A stretch of 64,000 nt of DNA from Maritimibacter sp. DP1N21-5 (GTDB taxonomy: Bacteria; Pseudomonadota; Alphaproteobacteria; Rhodobacterales; Rhodobacteraceae). The position numbers were made by a program, and so were the translations under genes. Shown here piece by piece: positions 9,947 to 18,882 of the stretch (within the stretch, counting starts at the first letter, position 1; each line of letters starts with the position of its first letter). The DNA lies in assembly GCF_019218295.1 (NCBI RefSeq), contig NZ_JAHUZF010000006.1, positions 1,488,001 through 1,552,000 of the forward strand, given 5' to 3'. The notes under the pieces are model-generated. The model saw only the letters and a list, made by a program, of their open reading frames with translations. It was not told the DNA's origin and made no database searches.

Positions 9947-9978
9947 AAGAAAACGCCCGGTCACGAGGACCGGGCGTT
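9947..9978 (-). terminator. Rho-independent terminator of the large beta-helix gene
   Basis: An 11-bp perfect stem (AACGCCCGGTC / GACCGGGCGTT, arms 9952-9962 and 9968-9978) with a 5-base loop, read on the minus strand, is followed by TTTTCTTG. It lies 43 bp past the stop codon of the beta-helix gene, between it and the ppk2 start. Confidence 0.8.
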
Positions 9979-10020
9979 GCATTGCCGAAAGAAATCACGG
10001 CCTTCGCCGGGGATGCCCCG

Positions 10021-12309
10021 TCAAAGCGGCCGGTCGACCCGGACCGTGCATTCCACGGTCCCGCGACAGGCTTGCGGCCAGACAAGTTGCACGAGCTTGT
10101 AGGCCGCGCCCTGGTTCGTCTTGACGTAGGGCATGCTGTCCACCACCGCGTTCGATCCGTTCTGGATCGCATCGACCTTGGTCAAGGCACTCACGATGCG
10201 GGCATTGCCGCCAAAGGGCAGATAGCCGGAAGGATCGAGGGTCCATGTCGCGGCGTTGGAGGTCTGCGCGAATTCAAGCGTGACGGGGCTCGCCGTCGCC
10301 TGCGTGACACCGGAGTAGTTGTTGCGCTCGAAGTTGATGTTGCGAAACCGCCAGTAGTCGGCCGGGGCATGGGTGGTGTCCCATTCCTCGACCCGCTCGA
10401 TATTGCCGCCTGCCGCGAAAAAGGCGTTCTGGTTGACCTGGAAGCCAAGGATGAAGTGGCCGGTCCCGAAGGGCTTGATGCGCAGGAAGCGGAAACTCGA
10501 AATCGCGTTCGAGCAATAGAAGATGTTCCCGGTCACGGTCATCTGGCTGAAACTCAGCTCTGACGCGAAGTCCGGCTTGGCATCATGTTCGTTCGTCCAT
10601 TCGATCGAGCAGTTGTCGATGTAGTTGCCCGTCACCGTGGCCAGCGCAGGTTCATAGGTGAACACGATCCCCGGCGTGCGCGGCGCGTTGGTTTCGTCGT
10701 CGCCCTGAAACACGTGGTTGCCCGTGACCATGTGGCCGGTGCCGTTCAGCACGATGGACAGGCCCATCCGCTGGAACCGGTTGTCGCGGATCTTGGCGTC
10801 GTTGGCATTCACGTTCACACCCACGCTGACCCGCTGCGTGGCCGCCGTGCCCTGTTCGTTCGAGATGAACTGGCATCGGTCGAGGTGCAGGTCCTGACAG
10901 GCACGGCCCGGGCTGGTGATGCATTTCTCCTTCGCCTTGAGGAAGAAACAGTCCTTGAACTGGATGTTCTCGCCCGTTGCCGGAAGCAGAACCCCGTTGG
11001 CATAGCCGTTCATCTGGAACTCGATGTCAGAGAAGGTCAGCCGACGCAGGTTGTCGAAGCCCATGAAATCAAGGCAATACTTGTGTCGTGTGAAGGTATA
11101 GCTCTGGGTGGCCGCCGGCCCGTAGAGCGGCTGGCTCAGCTCCAGCGACTGCGCCGCGACGTTGACCGCCTTCACGAAGACCTCGCGACCAACACCTGCC
11201 CCGGTGACCTGGCTGCCCGGCACGATCTGAGACGCGTTGACCACGTTGGTCAGCACACGCGGATTGTTCGCGTTGTAGCTCGCCTGAGAGGTCCGCACCG
11301 TCGGTGCCCAGCTCGGATCGTCCACCAGGTTGAACTGCCCGTTCCTGAGCACCCGGCGGATCAGGAAGGTGCCGGTGTCGTTCACCGCGTCGCGCATGTC
11401 GATGGGGGTAGAGACGTCGATCTTGCGGCCCTTGAGGTCGAAGCCGTTATGGTCGGAGTAGTCCATGAGCGCCTGAAAGCCCTTCTTGAAGGCCAGCACT
11501 TCGTCCCCGAACGCGTCGATATAGGTCGTGAGATCGAAATTCTTCTGGAGCACGAGCCGCGCCGATGCGGGCATCGTCACCGTCCCGTCAAAGCGGATCT
11601 TGTTGGTGATGGTGAGGGTGCTTGCGATGAAATAGTTCCCATCGGGCACCATGATCGTGCGGCCATCGGCGGCGGCATCGGCGGCGGCAAAGGCGGCGCG
11701 GTTGTCGGTCGTCCCGTCCCCCACGGCCCCGAAGTCGCGCACGTCGACCGCGTCGATCATGTCGCGTAGGAAGGCTTCGGTCACGTCCTCGATGGTGATG
11801 TCGTCGACCCGCACGATCCCGCCCGATCCCCCGACGAGGTCGATCCCGAAATGGCCATAGGTCGCGGTGGGCCAGATCATGTCGACACCGGTCCGGTTCC
11901 CAGTGCCCACGATCCCCATCACCGTCGCGATCTTGCCGTAGGTGTCGAGCGTGGCGGAGCCCGCGACCTCGGTCAGCCCGGCGATGTGCACCCCTGCCCC
12001 GTTCAACGCATAGCCGGCCACGCGCACCTCGGGGAAAATGCCGCTCATCATCTTCACGCGGGCGGTGATGCGCAGGTAGGTCCCCGGCAGGATCGGCGTC
12101 TGCCCCATCCAGCGCAGCTTCTGCGTCGCCTCGGTCTTGAGCAGTTCGATACAACCGCCGAAATCCTGATCGGAGGGAACATAGGCCGCGTTGGCAGCCC
12201 CGTCATAGGTCGCAGACCCCGGCGTGCCGTTGCCGCTCGACCACTGGCCAAGCCCCTCCGCGAAGGCAGGCGGCATCAGGTCGAGACCCCGGGTTATCGA
12301 AACGTTCAT
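10021..12309 (-). CDS. Large pectate-lyase-superfamily beta-helix protein (tailspike-like), signal-less
   Basis: A 762-residue protein. About 190 N-terminal residues look like a jelly-roll or carbohydrate-binding module (SSGNGTPGSATYDGA onward). Then VRDFGAVGDGTTDNRAAFAAADAAADGRTIMVPDGNYF is the textbook opening of a Pectate_lyase_3/GH28-related right-handed beta-helix, and repeated short strands with N/D turns (DNRFQRMGLSIVLNGTGHMVTGNHVF) continue to about residue 620. No signal peptide is seen, so secretion would need another route. It lies beside polysaccharide genes and could bind or cleave the polymer, but catalytic residues cannot be assigned. Start: ATG after AAAAGGGG. Confidence 0.8.
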   Translation of the reverse strand: MNVSITRGLDLMPPAFAEGLGQWSSGNGTPGSATYDGAANAAYVPSDQDFGGCIELLKTEATQKLRWMGQTPILPGTYLRITARVKMMSGIFPEVRVAGYALNGAGVHIAGLTEVAGSATLDTYGKIATVMGIVGTGNRTGVDMIWPTATYGHFGIDLVGGSGGIVRVDDITIEDVTEAFLRDMIDAVDVRDFGAVGDGTTDNRAAFAAADAAADGRTIMVPDGNYFIASTLTITNKIRFDGTVTMPASARLVLQKNFDLTTYIDAFGDEVLAFKKGFQALMDYSDHNGFDLKGRKIDVSTPIDMRDAVNDTGTFLIRRVLRNGQFNLVDDPSWAPTVRTSQASYNANNPRVLTNVVNASQIVPGSQVTGAGVGREVFVKAVNVAAQSLELSQPLYGPAATQSYTFTRHKYCLDFMGFDNLRRLTFSDIEFQMNGYANGVLLPATGENIQFKDCFFLKAKEKCITSPGRACQDLHLDRCQFISNEQGTAATQRVSVGVNVNANDAKIRDNRFQRMGLSIVLNGTGHMVTGNHVFQGDDETNAPRTPGIVFTYEPALATVTGNYIDNCSIEWTNEHDAKPDFASELSFSQMTVTGNIFYCSNAISSFRFLRIKPFGTGHFILGFQVNQNAFFAAGGNIERVEEWDTTHAPADYWRFRNINFERNNYSGVTQATASPVTLEFAQTSNAATWTLDPSGYLPFGGNARIVSALTKVDAIQNGSNAVVDSMPYVKTNQGAAYKLVQLVWPQACRGTVECTVRVDRPL

Positions 12310-12483
12310 GGCAAGCCCCTTTTCATGTCGCAACACCCGCGCGGCATGGCACCGCGCGGTTCGGACAAGGGCTATCAATGGGGCATTAACCGTGTCTGAG
12401 GGAGGCGTGCGCAGGCTGCTGCAAGAGCCTTGGCGACGCTCGCGCCTTCAACTCACGTTGGACTTAGCACTTGCCCAAGCGGG

Positions 12484-12897
12484 TCAGACCCCGACGCCGA
12501 CGCTTTCGAGATAAACCACGGCGTCGATGCGCCAGGACCCGTCAATTTCGACCATCTTGTAGTCGAGCAAGTGGACGGTCCCGGACATGTCTCCCACCTG
12601 CACGCGCTGCCATAGCCCACCGGCCTCCTCTCGAAGCTCGAGGAACTCGGTCGAGGTCGGGGCCCAGACCATGGGATAACCATTCTCCACCATGTTCCCG
12701 AAATTCTCGGGCGTGCGGAACATCCCCTGGATCGTGGGCGAGGCATAGGTCCACGCCTTGTCCACATCCTCGTCGAGAAAGGCGTCGAACTGGTTCGATA
12801 TCACCGCCTCGATCGCGCTGTCAGGCGCCATCTGGGCGCGTAGGGCGTGGGGCAAGGTCAACAAGCTGAAGGCACAGATGACCAGAAATTGCTTCAT
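12484..12897 (-). CDS. DUF4864 family secreted protein
   Basis: A 137-residue protein with a Sec signal peptide (MKQFLVICAFSLLTLPHALRAQ) cut near residue 21. The mature part (IEAVISNQFDAFLDEDVDKAWTYASPTIQGMF, later VYLESVGVGV) matches DUF4864, an NTF2-like family of unknown function frequent in Rhodobacterales. The ATG follows GAGGAGACGTG. It is divergent from the VOC gene and upstream of the beta-helix gene by 174 bp. That spacer contains the palindrome CCGCGCGG twice and nothing else I can name. Confidence 0.8.
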   Translation of the reverse strand: MKQFLVICAFSLLTLPHALRAQMAPDSAIEAVISNQFDAFLDEDVDKAWTYASPTIQGMFRTPENFGNMVENGYPMVWAPTSTEFLELREEAGGLWQRVQVGDMSGTVHLLDYKMVEIDGSWRIDAVVYLESVGVGV

Positions 12898-13011
12898 GTC
12901 ACGTCTCCTCATATGGGGAAGATACGCGCGGAACGCCGCCGCAGTTTCACTTTTCTTGCGCCGGGGTGCTGGTTTCGGCCAAACTGGCCGGGACAGCGCG
13001 GAGGAAAACGG

Positions 13012-13386
13012 ATGGCGACGGTAACGGGCATTGGCGGGTTCTTCTTCCGGTCGAAGGACCCGGGCGCGCTGGCACTCTGGTACGAAGACCACTTCGGCAT
13101 TCTCCAGGTCCCGTCTGACTACGGCGGCGCCGTTTGGCGTCAGGAGGCAGGGGTGACGGTATTTGCGCCCTTTCCCGAAGACACCGGGATGTTCGGTGCG
13201 CCGGACCGGCAATTCATGCTGAATTTCCGTGTGCCCGATCTCCCGGAAGCGGTCGAAGACCTTCGCGCCGCAGGCATCTCGGTCGAAGTCGACCCCGAGA
13301 CCTACCCCAATGGCGTCTTCGCGAGTCTTACCGACCCGGAAGGCAATCCGATCCAGCTCTGGGAACCGCGAGGACCCGAAGCCTAG
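13012..13386 (+). CDS. VOC (glyoxalase/bleomycin resistance) family protein
   Basis: A 124-residue single VOC module of paired beta-alpha-beta-beta-beta units. The opening IGGFFFRSKDPGALALWYEDHFGI and the closing ASLTDPEGNPIQLWEP, with the metal-ligand-like glutamate near the end of the last strand, are characteristic. The family includes glyoxalases, dioxygenases and antibiotic-binding proteins; the reaction here is not determinable. It is on the plus strand within otherwise minus-strand polysaccharide genes and preceded by GGAGGAAAACGG. It ends 11 bp before the convergent beta-helix gene. Confidence 0.85.
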   Translation: MATVTGIGGFFFRSKDPGALALWYEDHFGILQVPSDYGGAVWRQEAGVTVFAPFPEDTGMFGAPDRQFMLNFRVPDLPEAVEDLRAAGISVEVDPETYPNGVFASLTDPEGNPIQLWEPRGPEA

Positions 13387-13397
13387 CCTCGGGGCCC

Positions 13398-14648
13398 CTA
13401 AGACAGCACGAGACGGCTGCCAGTCCATTCGGCGGTGCCTGAATACCGCGTCCCGTCCAGAACCACATCCTCTAGGATCAGCCGTCCGGCCTCGCCCGCA
13501 AGCAACGCGCCGCCTCGGCTGGTGTCGATCTGTCCGCCAATCATATGCGCGACGCGGGTCTTCGTATCGGGACCCTCGCCAAAGCGGATGACTGCAGCCT
13601 CCGGCACGGTGGCCAGACTGCAACTGCGGAGCGTCACCTGCCCGCCCAGCCAAAGACAGGCGGCGGCGTTTTCCGGACGCGGGGCGGGATCGGAGATGAC
13701 GCACATGTCGAGCAGGTTGGCCGGATTGTCCCGCCAAACCCGCACCCCGTATTTGCAGCGGCGCATGGAGCATCGTTCAAGCTGCACGCCGTCGCACTTC
13801 AGGTCGAACCCGGCGTCGCCGAAGTCCCGCGCGTGGCAATCCACGAAAGTGGCCCGCGCGGTGTCTTCCTCGAGCACGACTCCGTCTCCCTGCACATAGG
13901 ACGAGCCGCGTTCTTCCGCATTGATCGCGTTCACGGCGTTTCGCAGGTGGACGCGCTCGAAGCGAAGGTCCTGTCCTGCAACGATCGAGATGATCTGACA
14001 GACGCGCGTGCCGCCGCCGTCGATCTCGGCGGCGTCAAGATCGAGATCCGCGAAAAGCGCATCGGACAGGTCATGAAACCGGGCGAAGCCCCGGATAAGG
14101 CCGTAACCGCTCGAACGGGTGATCTCGAGACCGGACAAGCTTGCTCCCTCCTCCGTCTCGAAGACTCGGCCAACCATGCGCGCATGGACGTCAGAGAACC
14201 GAAGTCCCGCGCCAATTCCTGCGAGCCTGAAAAACCCTTTCGCCCCTGCCCCATCCAGCACGGGCCCCGATACATCGAGGTATTGTGGACCTTCGAGCAC
14301 GAAGAACGGTTTGCCGGTCGGATCAGGCGAGGCCTGCGCCGGGAAAGGCAAGCGTTCTCGTCGGGTCAGAGGCCAATGGTGCCGGCCCGCCGGAACGGTC
14401 CCTCCGGTCTCCTCCATCAGTCCAAAGGCGATCCGGGCCGGTTCATCGACCGTCCCCTTTGCTGAAAAAACCGCCTGCGTCTCACGCCAGAACAAAGGAC
14501 TTTCCACATCCGGCCGAAACCCGATCAGAACCTCGTCCCCGGGACGCAAGCCTTTCGTGAGCGACTTTCCCAGCCCGGCCAACCCTTTGGGCGCCGCCCA
14601 GGGTGTGCCCGCCAGACCGGTGTCCGCAAAATGGGCAACCGACGCCAT
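13398..14648 (-). CDS. Right-handed beta-helix repeat protein, signal-less
   Basis: A 416-residue protein. The N-terminal 100 residues are not recognised (RPGDEVLIGFRPDVESPLFWRE). From about residue 125 onward there are repeated short beta rungs (FFVLEGPQYLDVSGPVLDG, ADLDLDAAEIDGG, FVDCHARDFGDAGFDLKCDGVQLERCSMRR), typical of a parallel beta-helix such as pectate lyases or phage tailspikes. There is no signal peptide. It is 3 bp downstream of the small phage-tail-motif gene, and that gene overlaps the one before it, so all are in one operon that begins with a GT4 glycosyltransferase. It may act on the exopolysaccharide, but no catalytic residues are assigned. Confidence 0.7.
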   Translation of the reverse strand: MASVAHFADTGLAGTPWAAPKGLAGLGKSLTKGLRPGDEVLIGFRPDVESPLFWRETQAVFSAKGTVDEPARIAFGLMEETGGTVPAGRHHWPLTRRERLPFPAQASPDPTGKPFFVLEGPQYLDVSGPVLDGAGAKGFFRLAGIGAGLRFSDVHARMVGRVFETEEGASLSGLEITRSSGYGLIRGFARFHDLSDALFADLDLDAAEIDGGGTRVCQIISIVAGQDLRFERVHLRNAVNAINAEERGSSYVQGDGVVLEEDTARATFVDCHARDFGDAGFDLKCDGVQLERCSMRRCKYGVRVWRDNPANLLDMCVISDPAPRPENAAACLWLGGQVTLRSCSLATVPEAAVIRFGEGPDTKTRVAHMIGGQIDTSRGGALLAGEAGRLILEDVVLDGTRYSGTAEWTGSRLVLS

Positions 14649-14651
14649 GGT

Positions 14652-14978
14652 TCAGCTCTTGTCCGTGTTCAGCCGCATCCAGTCCGAGACCGACCCGGTC
14701 CCGGTCGACACGTAAACGACCCGTTCCACCGTATCGACCCAGAGCGCGCCCAGCATCGGCGGCGCGGTATCCGGCGCCACATCGGTCACATGCCGCGCGA
14801 CGAAGGACCCGGGCCATTCTGGCGCCTGCGCAGCCCTCGCGTCGGCAAGTTGGGCCGTTACATCAGCCATGAGCTCCGAAAGAAGCGTGAAGTTGCGGTT
14901 CAGCTTCTCGAAGGCGTCCCGCAGGCTGTCACCGCTGCCATCGTCTTCGGCCGTGCCGATGTTCACAGGTTCAAACAA
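14652..14978 (-). CDS. Small protein with phage-tail-like GT-DG-GD-LR-AF-K-N-NF motif
   Basis: A 108-residue protein. Residues 6-30 (NIGTAEDDGSGDSLRDAFEK then LNRNF) match a motif I know from the start of many phage tail-fibre and baseplate-associated proteins, where a short helical pair is followed by beta-structure. The second half ends in GALWVDTVERVVYVSTGTG, also reminiscent of tail-fibre linkers. The start is TTG after GAGGTCAGAA. It overlaps the preceding small gene by 8 bp and precedes the beta-helix gene by 3 bp, so it is translationally linked to both. The function is unknown; an adaptor or trimerisation role is speculation. Confidence 0.6.
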   Translation of the reverse strand: MFEPVNIGTAEDDGSGDSLRDAFEKLNRNFTLLSELMADVTAQLADARAAQAPEWPGSFVARHVTDVAPDTAPPMLGALWVDTVERVVYVSTGTGSVSDWMRLNTDKS

Positions 14979-15183
14979 TTCTGACCTCGCTCACGTTCGA
15001 TAGTCTTTGACCGCTGTCTGCACGCAGATCTGGGCGCAGGGGCGGCACCGGTTCACATGCCACGGCCACGGCGGGCCGCGCCAGAAGGCCGATCCCGGCC
15101 ACAAGGACCGTTTGCAGCACCGATCGCCGGGTGAAGTCTCGACCTCGCATCACGTCACGGCTGCTGGTCCGGCCTTCGGTCAT
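14971..15183 (-). CDS. Small protein with twin-arginine-like signal, 70 aa
   Basis: I do not recognise the family. The N-terminal half has FTRRSVLQ followed by a hydrophobic stretch VLVAGIGLLARPAVA and a likely cleavage site, which looks like a twin-arginine or Sec signal. The mature part would be only about 30 residues with several prolines. The ATG follows GGAGTGACCG, 3 bp after the glycosyltransferase stop. The gene overlaps the next by 8 bp. The tight spacing supports its being real even though it is short. Confidence 0.5.
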   Translation of the reverse strand: MTEGRTSSRDVMRGRDFTRRSVLQTVLVAGIGLLARPAVAVACEPVPPLRPDLRADSGQRLSNVSEVRIV

Positions 15184-15186
15184 CGG

Positions 15187-16329
15187 TCACTCCGCCAGCC
15201 GGCGATAGACGAGGGCCGTCTCCTCGGCGATCCGCGTCCAGTTGAACCGCTCGATCAGCGTCTGCGCGCGCAGGTCGTCCCAAGGCCCCGTCAGTCGCGC
15301 CGCAAACGCCGCTGGATTGCCAACTGGCACGTAGTGATGCGCTGGCAACCCGAGATCGAGATTGGGCCGAATGTCGGACAGAAGGATCGGCGCTCCCATC
15401 GCGCTCGCTTCGAGCGCTGCGATGGGCAGGCCTTCGTGATGCGAGGCCAGCACGAAGAGCGATGCCTTGGACAAAAGCGCCGCCACGCCCTCGCGGGGGA
15501 TCGCACCTGTCAGGACTACATTCTCGGTGACGCCTTCCGACCGGATAAGGTCGAAAATTTCCTTGTCATGGTTCGACCCGCTGGGGCCGCCAACAATGAC
15601 GAGTTTCGACGAAGGGCGCGCCATCGCGTAAGCGCGGATCAGGTCCGCAAAGCCTTTTTCCGGCACCAGCCGACCGACCGACACGATATACTGCTGCCCA
15701 ACGAGCCCGTGATCCGCGAGCCAGTCGTCGACGGGTCGAGTTTCATGTCGGGTCTCGTCCAATATATGATCCGCCCCGTTTGGAATATAATGGATCGACG
15801 AAGCCTTGCCTGGATAATCCGCCTTCAGACGCTCCGCCAGCGAGGAGGACACCGCGATGACCTCGTTCGAGGCGAGCACGCCGACCCTTTCCCCGGTCTT
15901 GAGCACGGCTTGCGCAAATCGGTTCCATTTCGCGCGCCGGTAGTCGTCGCCGTGATGGGTGAAGACGACCTTCGCTCCGAGGAGCCGCGCCAGTGGTGCC
16001 ATGAGCGCCGGTCCGACGGCGTGCAGATGAACGATTTTCGCCCGGTATCGAAGCCTCGCGGCCAGCACGCCAACAAAGGTGTTCGAAATCGCTTCAAGGT
16101 AGCGGTTCTTCATGGCGAAGAGCGGCACCACCGTCAGGTTTCCCCGTCGTCTGAGCGTCAGCGTCCCCATGGACGGCCGACGTCCCACGACGACGAACTG
16201 CTCGCCACGCGCCGCATCCGCGATCTTGGGCAACAGGTATTCGCAATGGGTTTCGATCCCGCCGGATATATCCGGGATGCCCCGCAAGCCGACGACGGCG
16301 ACCATGGGAGGTCTCGCCGCGCGGGCCAT
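15187..16329 (-). CDS. Glycosyltransferase family 4 protein
   Basis: A 380-residue GT-B fold glycosyltransferase. The N-terminal GLRGIPDISGGIETHCEYLLPKIAD is the family's glycine-rich acceptor-side loop. The donor-binding C-terminal half has IVSVGRLVPEKGFADLIRAYA and the EGLPIAALEASAMGAPILLSD block containing the E-x7-E motif. It should add a sugar to the lipid-linked exopolysaccharide repeat at the cytoplasmic membrane. Three in-frame ATGs (16350, 16329, 16305) and an upstream TTG compete without a clear ribosome site; 16329 is a compromise. It leads the minus-strand operon holding the beta-helix genes. Confidence 0.85.
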   Translation of the reverse strand: MARAARPPMVAVVGLRGIPDISGGIETHCEYLLPKIADAARGEQFVVVGRRPSMGTLTLRRRGNLTVVPLFAMKNRYLEAISNTFVGVLAARLRYRAKIVHLHAVGPALMAPLARLLGAKVVFTHHGDDYRRAKWNRFAQAVLKTGERVGVLASNEVIAVSSSLAERLKADYPGKASSIHYIPNGADHILDETRHETRPVDDWLADHGLVGQQYIVSVGRLVPEKGFADLIRAYAMARPSSKLVIVGGPSGSNHDKEIFDLIRSEGVTENVVLTGAIPREGVAALLSKASLFVLASHHEGLPIAALEASAMGAPILLSDIRPNLDLGLPAHHYVPVGNPAAFAARLTGPWDDLRAQTLIERFNWTRIAEETALVYRRLAE

Positions 16330-16583
16330 GACATCGGACCCGGCGGGCATGAAAACGCCGCGTTCGGACGCCGGTCCAAGGGGCGAGAGTTGCGCGGTTG
16401 CCGCGAACCCGTGTTCATGTTGTCCCAAAGGTGTCCCTCCGGTCTCCAAAATTTGCCAGAATGCCGTGTTCTGTGGTAATCGAACCTGAGGCAAAAGACG
16501 GCACGGATGGCCAGTGAGCGGCCGGGTTTCTCTTGAATCGTAGCTTCAGCATTGTTCCCTTAACCTTCGGGAGGACGAACACC

Positions 16584-16784
16584 ATGTCACAACCAGTCGT
16601 CGGGGAAGCGAAATCTGCGCCTGCCGCCTCTCATTCACAGCCTGTATCGAGAGGGAAATCGGCCGGGTATGACACAGGGTCATCGCGGAACCGGAGATTG
16701 ATGTTCGTCTCCTTGAAGAATTTGCTGTTTTGGGGTTCGTGTATATTAACTCTGTTGGGTCTCTACCTCCTGTTCTTCAGATGA
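16584..16784 (+). CDS. Small single-pass membrane protein, 66 aa
   Basis: Not a recognised family. The N-terminal 40 residues are polar and rich in Ser/Ala/Gly; the C terminus is a single hydrophobic helix (LLFWGSCILTLLGLYLLFF) ending in arginine, giving a tail-anchored or C-in/C-out topology. The ATG is preceded by GGGAGGACGAACACC, a strong ribosome site. It lies in the polysaccharide locus between a divergent glycosyltransferase gene and the convergent priming transferase gene, and may belong to that machinery. Confidence 0.5.
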   Translation: MSQPVVGEAKSAPAASHSQPVSRGKSAGYDTGSSRNRRLMFVSLKNLLFWGSCILTLLGLYLLFFR

Positions 16785-16822
16785 ATTCGCGCTAGCGGGG
16801 CGAACCGTGAAGAAGCGTGTGG

Positions 16823-17740
16823 TCAGAAGCCGCTCCCGCTAAAAAATTCACAGCGAATGGTTTTCAGAATGATTTTGATGTCGGTCGCGATCGTCGCGGT
16901 CTGACAGTATTCGATGTCCTTGTTGATGCGTCCCTTTGCAGCTTCATAAGTTGTCGTCTCACCCCGAAAACCGGTGACCTGGGCCAGACCCGTGATCCCG
17001 GGCACCATGGCGTGGCGGTCGAGGTAGCGCGCATCGAAGTCCTCATAGCGGACCCCGGCGGCGATCATGTTCGGCACATGCGGGCGCGGACCCACCAGCG
17101 ACATCTGCCCGAAGAGCACGTTCAGAAGCTGCGGCAGCTCATCGAAGGAGGTCTTTCGCAGGAAGGCCCCGACCCTGGTGATGCGGGGATCGCCCTTGGT
17201 GGTCTGCTGCACGCCAGTCTTGTCACCAAGGTCGGTGTGCATCGTGCGGAACTTGTAAATGCTGAACAACTCACTGTTGAGACCATAGCGATCCTGCCGG
17301 AAAAAGACCGGACCGCGGCTGGTCGCCTTGATGGCGATGGCGCATCCCGTGAGCAGTGGCGCCAGAAGGACAAGGCCGATACCGGAGCCGACGATGTCGA
17401 TGCAGCGCTTGGAGATCCGGAACCGGAGCGACCGGCTGGGCAGGCCGAAGGGCCGTACCCGGCTCGGGGCGACGTCAGCTGACCCCACGGTCAGCATCAT
17501 GGAAGACGGCTCGGTAATGGCGCCCTCGCGCACGGTAACATCGGCAATCGTCAAACGACCGTCCTGCGCCCCATCCAGAACGGGGCTCAAAGGCGCCCCG
17601 CCTGCGGAAGGATGGTCGTAGCGGTTCACATCGGGGCGCGAGGCTATTCTCGCAGTCACTTGCGTGCGGGAATCTGCCTTCGTCGCTCTCCAGGAAAACA
17701 ATGGCGTCTTGGACAAAGCAGTGTCGGTCAGGTCGCTCAT
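16823..17740 (-). CDS. Priming sugar transferase (undecaprenyl-phosphate hexose-1-P transferase, ExoY-like)
   Basis: A 305-residue protein of the bacterial sugar transferase (PF02397) family. It would start polysaccharide synthesis by moving a hexose-1-phosphate from UDP-sugar to undecaprenyl phosphate at the inner membrane. About 120 N-terminal residues are variable; then come the membrane helix ([18 protein letters not shown]), the catalytic [26 protein letters not shown], and [23 protein letters not shown]. It has one membrane hairpin, as in the ExoY class, rather than the five helices of WbaP. The ATG at 17740 starts the protein; upstream is a 494-bp gene-free region. Confidence 0.9.
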   Translation of the reverse strand: MSDLTDTALSKTPLFSWRATKADSRTQVTARIASRPDVNRYDHPSAGGAPLSPVLDGAQDGRLTIADVTVREGAITEPSSMMLTVGSADVAPSRVRPFGLPSRSLRFRISKRCIDIVGSGIGLVLLAPLLTGCAIAIKATSRGPVFFRQDRYGLNSELFSIYKFRTMHTDLGDKTGVQQTTKGDPRITRVGAFLRKTSFDELPQLLNVLFGQMSLVGPRPHVPNMIAAGVRYEDFDARYLDRHAMVPGITGLAQVTGFRGETTTYEAAKGRINKDIEYCQTATIATDIKIILKTIRCEFFSGSGF

Positions 17741-18234
17741 TTCAGCAGCACTCCAGGCATCAATAAAGGCTCGACGGCGCGGCGCAGACCCGCACAGCCG
17801 GACAAAACTCAAGTGTGACCAGAAACCCGAAAAGGGTTGCCGGTTCCTCGCATATACGTGTGATTATTATTGTTTTATTGTCCGGACACGCACCCCTACG
17901 CTCCGGAACGAAGTATTAGGGATCGATCTTGGTTCTTCGCCCGTTATGCCGACCCCTCGACACGCCGGGTGAAACCGATCCTCAAGTCAAACCTGCGCCG
18001 AGATGGCGCGGACGGGAAGGCAAAAATGCAATATCCCGGGCACAACTATGTTTTTCTTGCGGCAGCGCAGCATTGGCCAGGGTGTCTGCACATAAACGCG
18101 TCGCAATTGCTGACCTTTTAGGCGAAGTGTTTGATGAATTATGGCATTTTTGTGGAAATTTCAGCCATTTCCCGCCTGTCTCGATGCGAATCGTGGCCGG
18201 AAATCCGCCGATGCAGGTGCAGCGCAGGAACCGC
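17741..18234. other. Intergenic region upstream of the priming transferase gene, no gene seen
   Basis: A 494-bp stretch, less GC-rich than its surroundings, lies between the sulfotransferase stop and the priming transferase start, both on the minus strand. It holds an 8-bp inverted repeat CCGGACAA (17798-17805) / TTGTCCGG (17878-17885) around an AT-rich segment (TGATTATTATTGTTTTATTG) and a short ACCCGAAAAGGGT hairpin. This looks like a promoter/operator region of the priming gene. I see no convincing open frame. Confidence 0.4.
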
Positions 18235-18855
18235 TCAAAGGTCGCGAAAACTGTCCCGGCTGTAGCCGAAAGTCTCGAAATCCATCGCATAGAAATCCTG
18301 GATCAGCTGCGCAGCCGCCTCGGTCATCGCCGTGGCGCGTTTGGTCGAGCGATTGGCATGAGGCAACGCGGGCGGCGCATCGACGCCCGTCTCCTCGGCC
18401 AGTTCGGACATCAGATTCCCGATCTGATCCTCAAGCCGGAACGACCGGCTCCCGGCGATGCGAAAGGCGATCTGGGGACGGATATGGTTCGAATAGACAT
18501 AAGGATCGCGGCGGTAGCGGCCCAGCGTCGTCTTGAGCCAGGTTTCAAAACTGGGCACCGGGAACCAGCGATAGGGTTTGTGCCGGTGCTGCATGCGGTA
18601 ATTATATTCGCTCAGGATGCGAGCATAGGGATTACGCGTGACGCTGAAGGCATAGTCGAAGAAATCAGGTGCGAAGAGCTTCTCGATCATCTCGCCGTGG
18701 AAATGCTGCGGGACGCAGGGCAGACGCTCGGTATTAAGCGTCATCCGGAAGCTTTCCCCCGAATGCTGCGCCAGAAACTCTTCGACCGAAGTGCCTCCCG
18801 CCTTCGGAATATGAAGGAAGAGGATCGTCTTTCCGGAAATCCTGAATATTGGCAA
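18235..18855 (-). CDS. Sulfotransferase family 2-like protein
   Basis: A 206-residue protein. LHIPKAGGTSVEEFL (residues 14-28) is the 5'-phosphosulfate-binding loop of PAPS-dependent sulfotransferases. FSVTRNPYARILSEYNY is the 3'-phosphate-binding segment with the conserved Arg and Ser. It would transfer sulfate from PAPS to a carbohydrate, plausibly a sugar of the exopolysaccharide. The start is TTG after GGAGGGCAGGC. It is downstream of the flippase gene by 27 bp on the same strand, so it is co-transcribed. Confidence 0.85.
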   Translation of the reverse strand: MPIFRISGKTILFLHIPKAGGTSVEEFLAQHSGESFRMTLNTERLPCVPQHFHGEMIEKLFAPDFFDYAFSVTRNPYARILSEYNYRMQHRHKPYRWFPVPSFETWLKTTLGRYRRDPYVYSNHIRPQIAFRIAGSRSFRLEDQIGNLMSELAEETGVDAPPALPHANRSTKRATAMTEAAAQLIQDFYAMDFETFGYSRDSFRDL

Positions 18856-18882
18856 GCCTGCCCTCCTCTCTTTCTCTATCTG

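Noticed and set aside
8284..10563. A 759-codon open frame on the plus strand
   Set aside because: It lies opposite the M15-like, ppk2 and beta-helix genes and has the composition of an antisense frame in high-GC DNA; no domain is seen.
17982..18290. A 102-codon minus-strand frame upstream of the priming transferase
   Set aside because: It runs into the sulfotransferase gene's 3' end in another frame and has no ribosome site or domain.
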